A stretch of 20,255 nucleotides of DNA, taken from assembly GCA_017619985.1 (NCBI GenBank), contig JAFZRG010000134.1:1-20255 (forward strand). The letters are read 5' to 3'. Numbering within the stretch: the first letter of the stretch is position 1; each line of letters begins with the position of its first letter. The notes below the pieces were generated by a model. The model was not told the DNA's origin. It worked only from the letters and a program-made list of their open reading frames with translations, and did not search any database. The position numbers and the translations under genes are program-made. Shown one piece after another: positions 6,685 to 13,148 of this stretch. The DNA comes from Bacillota bacterium (GTDB taxonomy: Bacteria > Bacillota > Clostridia > Peptostreptococcales > Anaerovoracaceae).

Positions 6685-8076
6685 ATGGCAGAATTCAAGA
6701 AAAGATACAGAACAACACCGAAATTCCGGAACTTCGTCGTGTGGACCGCGACGGTCCTGATCTCTCTTATTTTGATTTTTTGCGCAAATAAGATCGTCAC
6801 GAAGGACCTGAACATCCTGCACGCCGAAGACGCATATGCCGAGAAGGCAAAGATCACGAGCATCGAAAAGACGGAAAGCACGAGTTACTCTCTGTCGGAG
6901 GATGTCGAATACCAGGACGACCGCATCTATTTCAAGGCGAAGATCCTGACCGGCGAGTTCAAGGGACAGGAAGTGCTCGGCGCGCAGACGTCCGACAACT
7001 ATACGCTCGACCCGGATCAGCCGCTTTCCGTCGGCGACAAGGTCATCCTGTACAATTACGGGGCGAAAGAAGGAGAGGCGGACTGGGTGTTCGGCGGCTT
7101 TTACCGCCTGGACGGCATGATACGGCTTGGTCTCCTGTTCTGTGCCGCGCTGCTGTTCTTCGGCCGGCTGAAAGGCCTGAATACCTTGATCTCGCTCGCG
7201 TTCACCTGCATGGCAGTATTCATGGTGTTCGTCCCGTCGGTCCTCGCAGGCTACAACGTCTACGTCATGACCTGCCTGACCTGCGTCTTCGTCATCGTCA
7301 TGACCCTGCTCATCACGACAGGCGCGACGGAAAAGGCGCTCACGACGATCCTTGGCTGCACGTTCGGCGTCGCGGTCGCCGCGATCCTCGAACTCATCCT
7401 GGAGAACGCGCTGCGCCTGACGGGCATCATCGACGAGCACTCCATCTATCTCGGATATCTGGACAACGGCGTCGTCATCGACCTGAAGTCTCTGATCTTC
7501 GGCATGATCGTGATCGGCGCCATGGGCGCGGTCATGGACGTCGCCATGGATATCTCTTCCGCGCTGCACGAACTGCACTACAGGGCGCCCGATCTGAAGT
7601 TCGGCGAACTGTACCAGTCCGGCATCACGATCGGAAGGGACGTCATGGGCACCATGGCGAATACGCTGGTCCTGGCGTATATCGGTTCCTCGCTGTGCAC
7701 GATCCTGCTGCTGATCACATATTCCAGTTCACTGCGCGAACTGCTGAACCGCGAGAACATCATCGTGGAACTGATGCAGGCGCTCATCGGATCCTCCGCG
7801 ATCCTGCTGACCATGCCGCTCACGTCCGCGATCTGCAGCTTCCTGTATACGAACAAGAGTTTCTTAAAACTCGAAAAGAGCATCCACGATCCCAGCAACG
7901 ATTACGATCCGGAAGCGCCGGTGACTGTGCTCGAACCCGAACACAAATCCATCATCCCCAAGGATCCTTTCGTGGTCCTGAAGAAGACGGACAAGCTGAA
8001 ATCTTCCAAAAAGAAAGATCCCTCCGGTTTCAACGGCTACTATTACGAAGGCCAGAAACAGGACGATCAGAAATAG
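6685..8076 (+). CDS. YibE/F family membrane protein
   Basis: A 463-residue integral membrane protein resembling the YibE/F family (PF07907), which has no settled function. One membrane segment near residues 18-36 is followed by an extracytoplasmic stretch (about 37-142) with a small beta-rich region. A dense run of hydrophobic segments spans about 146-390, including the conserved-looking GMIVIGAMGAVMDVAMDISSA helix and ITIGRDVMGTMANTLVLAYIG. The last ~70 residues are a charged, Lys/Asp-rich cytoplasmic tail. It starts ten bases after the DUF2344 gene without a visible ribosome binding site, so translation may be coupled. A terminator directly after its stop makes it the last gene of the obg-led unit. 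Confidence 0.85.
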   Translation: MAEFKKRYRTTPKFRNFVVWTATVLISLILIFCANKIVTKDLNILHAEDAYAEKAKITSIEKTESTSYSLSEDVEYQDDRIYFKAKILTGEFKGQEVLGAQTSDNYTLDPDQPLSVGDKVILYNYGAKEGEADWVFGGFYRLDGMIRLGLLFCAALLFFGRLKGLNTLISLAFTCMAVFMVFVPSVLAGYNVYVMTCLTCVFVIVMTLLITTGATEKALTTILGCTFGVAVAAILELILENALRLTGIIDEHSIYLGYLDNGVVIDLKSLIFGMIVIGAMGAVMDVAMDISSALHELHYRAPDLKFGELYQSGITIGRDVMGTMANTLVLAYIGSSLCTILLLITYSSSLRELLNRENIIVELMQALIGSSAILLTMPLTSAICSFLYTNKSFLKLEKSIHDPSNDYDPEAPVTVLEPEHKSIIPKDPFVVLKKTDKLKSSKKKDPSGFNGYYYEGQKQDDQK

Positions 8077-8083
8077 GAAAACC

Positions 8084-8113
8084 GGAAAGAGGTCGCAAGG
8101 CCTTTTTCTTTTT
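8084..8113 (+). terminator. Intrinsic terminator after the YibE/F gene
   Basis: An 11-pair stem (8084-8094 with 8099-8109, including three G-U pairs) is closed by a GCAA tetraloop and runs into TTTTT. It begins eight bases after the YibE/F stop and probably ends the obg-radical SAM-DUF2344-yibE/F transcript. Confidence 0.85.
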
Positions 8114-8150
8114 GTCAAAATATGGTAAACTGTGACTGCTGCGGAAGCAC

Positions 8151-8528
8151 ATGGATATGACGATCGACTGGAACAGACTGAGGAAAGGTCTCCTGATCCT
8201 GTTTTGTGCTGCCGCGGCGGCGGGAAGCGCGCGCGGATACGTCCTGGGTTCGGCGTCGGAAGAGGCCGCCGTTTTGTACGAAGACCCGCCTGAGAGGGCG
8301 GAGACCGTTCTCCCGGTCACGCCGCAGGAGACCCGCATCGATCTGAATACCGCCACCCTGGAAGAACTCTGCACGCTGAAAGGCATCGGTCCGGTCAAGG
8401 CGCAGGCGATCCTCGATTACCGCGACAGTTACGGCGGCTTCGTCTGCGTAGAGGAACTGCTTGAGGTAAAGGGGATAGGAGAAAGCACTTATTCGAACAT
8501 AAAAGACTATTTATACATCCCGGATTAG
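8151..8528 (+). CDS. ComEA-like helix-hairpin-helix DNA-binding protein, short form
   Basis: A 125-residue protein with a hydrophobic N-terminal segment (about residues 13-30), probably a signal anchor. A short acidic/proline linker precedes a helix-hairpin-helix pair (62-122) with IDLNTATLEELCTLKGIGPVKAQAI and LLEVKGIG elements read in parts. This matches the C-terminal domain of ComEA, the surface receptor that binds incoming DNA in competence. It lacks the SLBB domain of ComEA proteins of about 200 residues, so a role in DNA uptake is plausible but unproven. ATG at 8151 or 8157 could start it; GGAAG at 8143-8147 is better spaced for the second. It follows the terminator at 8084-8113. No good promoter was found; a TGGTAAACT extended -10-like string at 8123-8131 is possible. 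Confidence 0.8.
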   Translation: MDMTIDWNRLRKGLLILFCAAAAAGSARGYVLGSASEEAAVLYEDPPERAETVLPVTPQETRIDLNTATLEELCTLKGIGPVKAQAILDYRDSYGGFVCVEELLEVKGIGESTYSNIKDYLYIPD

Positions 8529-8559
8529 GTGATAAAATATTTTAGTTAAAGGAGAACCT

Positions 8560-8778
8560 ATGGTAACGGATGAAGAACTGGCCAGGATCAACGAACTGGC
8601 GCATAAGAAAAAGACGATCGGGCTGACCGAAGAAGAACGCCTCGAACAGGCGCATCTCCGCACGAAATTCATCGAAGATTTCCGCGCGCGTTTTATCGCG
8701 CAGTTAGACAATATCGAACTCGTCGATCCGGACGATCCCCGTCTGGAGGAGCAGAGGAAAAAGAACAAGAACCACTGA
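8560..8778 (+). CDS. YnzC family protein (DUF896/UPF0291)
   Basis: A 72-residue protein matching the small YnzC/DUF896 family of Firmicutes. It has an ARINELAHKKKT segment, TEEERLEQAHLR and a KFIEDFRARF helix, then a charged tail with a D-P-x-D motif. Bacillus subtilis YnzC is a small helical cytoplasmic protein associated with the SOS-controlled yneA operon; no specific function is established. The ATG at 8560 has AAAGGAG six bases upstream. The ABC transporter ATPase begins two bases after its stop, so the two are likely in one transcript. No LexA site is seen upstream here. TTATAC (8511) and TAAAAT (8533) form only a weak promoter candidate. Confidence 0.88.
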   Translation: MVTDEELARINELAHKKKTIGLTEEERLEQAHLRTKFIEDFRARFIAQLDNIELVDPDDPRLEEQRKKNKNH

Positions 8779-8780
8779 TC

Positions 8781-9485
8781 ATGGAACACTTCATAGAGTT
8801 TCAAAACGTAAGCAAGATCTATCATATGGGGGAGATCGAGATCCCTGCGCTTCACGACGCCAGTTTTACGGTCGAGAAGGGCGAGATCTGCATTATCGTG
8901 GGACCGTCCGGCGCCGGCAAGACGACGCTTCTGAACATCCTCGGCGGCATGGACCGCCTGACGGACGGCAGGGTGTTCCTCGACGGCGAGGAGATCTCCG
9001 CCTACGACAAGAAGCGCATGACCACGTACCGCCGCTACGATATCGGCTTCGTTTTCCAGTTCTATAACCTCATCCAGAACCTCACGGCGCGCGAGAACGT
9101 CGAACTGGCGGCACAGATCTGCAAGGACCCCGTCAGCGCCGACGAAGTCCTCGAACACGTAGGACTGGCCCAGCGCGCCAATAATTTCCCGTCTCAATTG
9201 TCCGGCGGCGAACAGCAGCGCGTCGCGATCGCCCGCGCTCTCGCGAAGAACCCGAAACTGCTCCTCTGCGACGAACCGACAGGCGCTCTCGACTACGTCA
9301 CCGGCAAGTCCGTTCTCAGGATCCTGCAGAACACGGCGCGAGAGAGAGGGATGACCGTCATCATCATCACGCACAACTCCGCGCTGACCGCCATGGCGGA
9401 CCGCATCATACGGGTCAACAGCGGCACGATCGTCGATCAGCACCGCAACGAGCACCCGGTACCCGTCGAAGACATCGAGTGGTGA
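8781..9485 (+). CDS. ABC transporter ATP-binding protein (MacB/LolD type)
   Basis: A 234-residue ATPase subunit of a class that works with FtsX-type permeases on lipoproteins, peptides or envelope substrates. Motifs are Walker A GPSGAGKTT (41-49), a Q-loop in FVFQFYNLIQNLTARENVE (the family's hallmark), the signature LSGGEQQRVAIARAL (from 140), Walker B LLLCDEPTGALD (from 160) and the switch histidine in IIIITHN. The start follows the YnzC-family stop by two bases with no good ribosome binding site, which suggests coupling. The permease start codon lies two bases after its stop, so the two form one exporter. Substrate unknown. Confidence 0.95.
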   Translation: MEHFIEFQNVSKIYHMGEIEIPALHDASFTVEKGEICIIVGPSGAGKTTLLNILGGMDRLTDGRVFLDGEEISAYDKKRMTTYRRYDIGFVFQFYNLIQNLTARENVELAAQICKDPVSADEVLEHVGLAQRANNFPSQLSGGEQQRVAIARALAKNPKLLLCDEPTGALDYVTGKSVLRILQNTARERGMTVIIITHNSALTAMADRIIRVNSGTIVDQHRNEHPVPVEDIEW

Positions 9486-9487
9486 CC

Positions 9488-12400
9488 ATGCTCGCCCGCT
9501 CGCTTTTCAGAACAATCCGGTCCACGTTGGGACGCTATCTTTCCATCTTCGCCATCATCGCGCTCGGCGTCGGCTTTTTTATTGGCCTGCGCGTCACCCA
9601 TGACGCCATGCTCAAGACGGCGGACGATTATCTGACATCCCTTGACTTTTACGATTTCCGTCTCGTTTCCACGCTCGGTCTAACGGAAGACGACGTAAAG
9701 GCCTTCCAGAAGGAGCCGAACGTGCTCCTTGCGGAAGGCTCTGTTTCCGCGCCTGTGCTCATCGAAACAAAGGGCGGATCCGAAGACGTGATCACGATCC
9801 ACATGCTCCTAGCGAAGATCAACGATCTGGATCTCGTGAGCGGACGGATGCCCGAGGCGCCGGACGAGATCGTACTTGACGCGCTGTACGCGGGACCGAA
9901 CCGCATCGGAGGGACCGTAAAGCTCGCTTCTTCGAACGACGAAGACACGCTCGACATGTTCCGGAACACAACGCTGCGCGTCGTCGGCATCGTCAATTCC
10001 CCGTACTATTCCAATTTCGAAAGAGGATCGTCCAGCCTGGGTTCCGGCAAGATCGCAGGCTTCGGCTATGTGACGTCGGATGCGTTCGACACGGATTATT
10101 ACACCGAGATCTTCCTGCGCCTGAACGGCATGCCCGCGACGGGGTCGGACGCCTATCATGACGCGGCGGATGATGCCCAGGGACCCCTGGAAGATCTCCT
10201 GGAGAAGCGTGGCGATATCCGCTACGAATCCCTGAAGCAGGAGGCGAACGACAAGATCGCGGACGCGCAGGAACAGATCGACGACGGCTGGGCGCAGATC
10301 GACGACGGCAAGAAGGAGATCGCCGATGCGGAAAAGAAACTGGCCGATGCGGACAAAGAGCTTCGAGACGCGCGTAAGGAACTCGATGACGGATGGGCGG
10401 AACTGAAGGACGCCGAGATCGAACTGGCCGATGCGCGCAAAGAGCTCGACGACGCCGAAGCGGAACTGGCCGACGGCAAAAAAGAGCTGGAAGACGCCCG
10501 CAAAGAGCTCGACGACGCCAAGGTCGAACTGGCTGACGCCAGGAAGGAACTCGACGACGGCTGGGCGGAATATAACGACGGTCTGGCCGAATACGAAGAC
10601 GGAAAGAAAGAATACGAAGAAGGTCTCGCAAAATACAATGACGGCCTGGAAGAGTATCAGTCCGGCAAAAAGAGCGCCAATTCCGAGTTGTCCGCCGCCA
10701 AACAGCAGCTGGACGTTTATGAGGCCCAGCTTGCGGACAGCCGCCAGCAGCTGGACGACGCGATCGTCCAAAAGGAGCAGCTCGAAGCGGGGATCCCGTA
10801 TATGTCCGCCGAAGACCAGGCGGCTGCCCAAGCCACAGTCGAAATGATGTCCGCGAAGATCGCGTACGGTGAAGCAGCCTACGCCGACGGCATAAACCAG
10901 CTCAACGCCGGAAAAGACGCCTATGAGCAGGCCTCCGCCGAAACCTCGAAAAAACTCACCTCCGCACACAACAAACTAAAAAACGCAAAGAAAGAACTCG
11001 ATGACGCCAAAAAGCAGCTGGACGACGCGGAGATCGAACTGAAAGACGCGCTGACCGAGCTGGAAGACGGCGAAAAGGAATATGCCGACGGTCTGAAAGA
11101 ATATGAAGACGGCGAAAAGGAATACGCCGACGGTCTGAAAGAATATGAAGACGGACTCGCGGAATATCAGGACGGACTGAAGGAATACGAAGACGGACTG
11201 AAAGAATACGAAGACGCGAAGCAGGAACTCGAAGACGGCGAAAAGGAATACGCCGACGGCCTGCGGGAATACCGGACGAAGAAAGCGGACGCGGAAAAGC
11301 AGATCGCGGATGCCAAGGCGGACATCGCCCAGGCGGAGATCGATCTGACGGATGGCCAGGAGAAAGTCGACGACGCGAAGCAGCAGCTGGCCGATCTGAA
11401 AGAACCGGTCGTCTACGTCCTCGGCCGTGACATGAACAACGGCTACGCCTCGCTGGAAAACGACACGGCCATCGTGAAGGGCATCGCGAAGGTCTTTCCG
11501 CTGTTCTTCTTCCTGGTCGCAGTCCTTGTCTGCATCACGACGATGACCCGCATGGTCGATGAACAGCGTACGGAAGACGGCACGCTGAAAGCGCTCGGAT
11601 ACGGCGATCTTGCCATCGCGAGCCGCTATCTGTTCTACGCCGCAAGCGCCTCTGTCATCGGATGCTTCGCCGGATTCTTCATCGGCTCGAAATTCATGCC
11701 GATGGCCATCTGGAAGATCTACCGCATCATGTACGCCATCGAGCGTCCCGTCGCCTACGTTCTGGACTGGAAGTCGTTCGGCATCAGCGCCGCGGTATAT
11801 CTGGTCTGCGCTTTAGGCGCGACGTGGCTCGTGATCCGGAAGGAACTGCAGGAAGCCGCAGCGCAGCTCATCCGCCCCGAGGCGCCGAAAGCGGGCAAGC
11901 GCGTTCTCCTCGAGCGCATCCCGTTCATCTGGAAACGCCTGAATTTCCTGCGCAAGGTCTCCATTCGCAATATCTTCCTGTATAAGAAGCGCATGATCAT
12001 GATGATCGTCGGCATCGGCGGCTGTACGGCGCTGCTGCTGACCGGATTCGGCATCCGGGACACGATCTCCAACATCGTCGATTACCAGTACGAGGAGATC
12101 AGCATCTACGACGGCGACGTCACGTTCTTCGATCCGATGAGCGAGGAGGACCAGGCCGCATTCCTGCGGGATCACAGCGAAGTCATTGCGGATGCCTGCT
12201 TCGTGTCCATGGAGAAGATGGACGTCAATCATGAGGGATCCCAGGAAGCGAATATCGTCGCGTTCCGGGATGCGCCGGAAGGGTTCGTCGACATCCATAC
12301 GGGCGACGAGAAGCTGGCATGGCCCGGAAAAGGGGAGACGGTGCTGAATTACCGCCTCGCAAGGGATCTCGATATCTCAGCAGGAGATACCATAACGATC

Positions 12401-13060
12401 GTGGACGAGGACCTCCGAAAGATCGATCTGAAGGTCACGGGCATCTTCGACAACTATCTTTATGATTACGTCTTCGTGACCGCGGACACGTTTGAAGAAG
12501 CGTGGGGCGAAGTGCCCGACGTCAAGAGCGCCTATGTCAATTTCAAAGAAGGCGCGGACGTGCACAAGTCTGCCGCGGACGTTCTTTCCTCCGACGAAGT
12601 CGTCGCGGTCACGCTCGCTGCGGACCTGCGCAGCACGATAGGCAATCTTCTGAGTTCGATGGATTACGTCGTCGTGATCGTTCTTGTCTGCTCCGGCGCG
12701 CTCGCGTTCATCGTCCTGTACAACCTGACGAACATCTCGATCACGGAGCGCAGAAGGGAGATCGCGACGCTGAAAGTGCTCGGCTTCTACCAGAACGAAA
12801 CAGCGCAGTACGTGTTCCGCGAAAACCTGATCCTGACAGCGATCGCAGCGGTGTTCGGCATCCCGATGGGCATCGCGCTGCTGCGCTATGTCATGTCGCA
12901 GGTGGTCATCAAACAGCTGTACTTCGGCTGCAGGCTTGCGCCTCTGTCCTACGTGTATTCGATCCTCATCACGTTCGTGTTCGCGATCCTGATCAACCTC
13001 GTGCTGCGGCGGAAGATCGACAATATCGACATGGCCGAATCCATGAAGGCGATCGAATAG
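9488..13060 (+). CDS. FtsX-type ABC transporter permease with giant heptad-repeat domain
   Basis: A 1190-residue permease. A membrane segment (about 17-38) is followed by a MacB-like periplasmic-type domain (to ~250). Two long heptad-repeat blocks follow: residues 257-396 are twenty consecutive [L/I/Y]-x-D-[A/G]-x-x-[E/K/Q] repeats and 497-594 are fourteen more. Then come a first FtsX domain (about 665-790), a second MacB-like segment from ~828, and a last FtsX domain with three membrane segments (about 1057-1185). Repeats of this kind occur in some Firmicutes permeases and in YhgE/Pip proteins, and would form a long extracytoplasmic coiled coil or rod. GTG codons at 9479 and 9482 lie in the ATPase gene; ATG at 9488 is preferred. 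With the upstream ATPase it should form a mechanotransmission-type exporter; substrate unknown. Confidence 0.93.
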   Translation: MLARSLFRTIRSTLGRYLSIFAIIALGVGFFIGLRVTHDAMLKTADDYLTSLDFYDFRLVSTLGLTEDDVKAFQKEPNVLLAEGSVSAPVLIETKGGSEDVITIHMLLAKINDLDLVSGRMPEAPDEIVLDALYAGPNRIGGTVKLASSNDEDTLDMFRNTTLRVVGIVNSPYYSNFERGSSSLGSGKIAGFGYVTSDAFDTDYYTEIFLRLNGMPATGSDAYHDAADDAQGPLEDLLEKRGDIRYESLKQEANDKIADAQEQIDDGWAQIDDGKKEIADAEKKLADADKELRDARKELDDGWAELKDAEIELADARKELDDAEAELADGKKELEDARKELDDAKVELADARKELDDGWAEYNDGLAEYEDGKKEYEEGLAKYNDGLEEYQSGKKSANSELSAAKQQLDVYEAQLADSRQQLDDAIVQKEQLEAGIPYMSAEDQAAAQATVEMMSAKIAYGEAAYADGINQLNAGKDAYEQASAETSKKLTSAHNKLKNAKKELDDAKKQLDDAEIELKDALTELEDGEKEYADGLKEYEDGEKEYADGLKEYEDGLAEYQDGLKEYEDGLKEYEDAKQELEDGEKEYADGLREYRTKKADAEKQIADAKADIAQAEIDLTDGQEKVDDAKQQLADLKEPVVYVLGRDMNNGYASLENDTAIVKGIAKVFPLFFFLVAVLVCITTMTRMVDEQRTEDGTLKALGYGDLAIASRYLFYAASASVIGCFAGFFIGSKFMPMAIWKIYRIMYAIERPVAYVLDWKSFGISAAVYLVCALGATWLVIRKELQEAAAQLIRPEAPKAGKRVLLERIPFIWKRLNFLRKVSIRNIFLYKKRMIMMIVGIGGCTALLLTGFGIRDTISNIVDYQYEEISIYDGDVTFFDPMSEEDQAAFLRDHSEVIADACFVSMEKMDVNHEGSQEANIVAFRDAPEGFVDIHTGDEKLAWPGKGETVLNYRLARDLDISAGDTITIVDEDLRKIDLKVTGIFDNYLYDYVFVTADTFEEAWGEVPDVKSAYVNFKEGADVHKSAADVLSSDEVVAVTLAADLRSTIGNLLSSMDYVVVIVLVCSGALAFIVLYNLTNISITERRREIATLKVLGFYQNETAQYVFRENLILTAIAAVFGIPMGIALLRYVMSQVVIKQLYFGCRLAPLSYVYSILITFVFAILINLVLRRKIDNIDMAESMKAIE
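10256..11272 (+). repeat. Heptad-repeat coding region with near-identical 42-base tandem units
   Basis: Within the permease gene, 21-base units encode [L/I/Y]-x-D-[A/G]-x-x-E heptads at 10256-10675 and 10976-11269, separated by a ~100-residue non-repetitive insert. Two adjacent 42-base units at 11063-11104 and 11105-11146 differ by a single T/C. A third, more diverged copy lies at 11231-11272. This is protein-coding tandem repetition that looks recently duplicated. Confidence 0.9.
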
Positions 13061-13079
13061 CATTCTTTCGGTTCACGCC

Positions 13080-13109
13080 TTGACACTTAATACCAAAAAG
13101 CAATAAAAT
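13080..13109 (+). promoter_or_regulatory. Promoter of alaS
   Basis: TTGACA (13080-13085) and TAAAAT (13104-13109) are separated by 18 bases, about 40 bases upstream of the alaS ATG. The interval is unusually A/T-rich for the window. It leaves too short a leader for a T-box riboswitch. Confidence 0.7.
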
Positions 13110-13116
13110 TAAGTGT
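13083..13116 (+). promoter_or_regulatory. Inverted repeat overlapping the alaS promoter
   Basis: ACACTTAAT (13083-13091) and its exact complement ATTAAGTGT (13108-13116) flank a 16-base centre. One G-U pair and one more A-T pair can extend the arms to 11. The left arm covers the end of the -35 box and the right arm abuts the -10 box. This could be an operator for a dimeric regulator. It could instead be a weak A/T-rich terminator for the ABC operon, since TTATTTTA follows; the sequence does not decide. Confidence 0.55.
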
Positions 13117-13148
13117 TATTTTATGACAATCTTCTGGAGGTAATTCTT

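Noticed and set aside
9809..10969. 386-codon antisense frame in the permease gene
   Set aside because: Its phenylalanine/valine-rich repeats are simply the complement of the heptad-repeat codons.
11063..11272. Regular 42-base repeats considered as a CRISPR array
   Set aside because: The units are directly adjacent without unique spacers, stay in frame and encode heptads of the permease.
13113..13148. Upstream in-frame ATG for alaS
   Set aside because: It falls in the inverted repeat at the predicted transcription start and has no binding site; TGGAGG fits the ATG at 13149.
13061..13148. Possible T-box riboswitch before alaS
   Set aside because: The leader is too short and contains no TGGNACCGCG-type antiterminator sequence.
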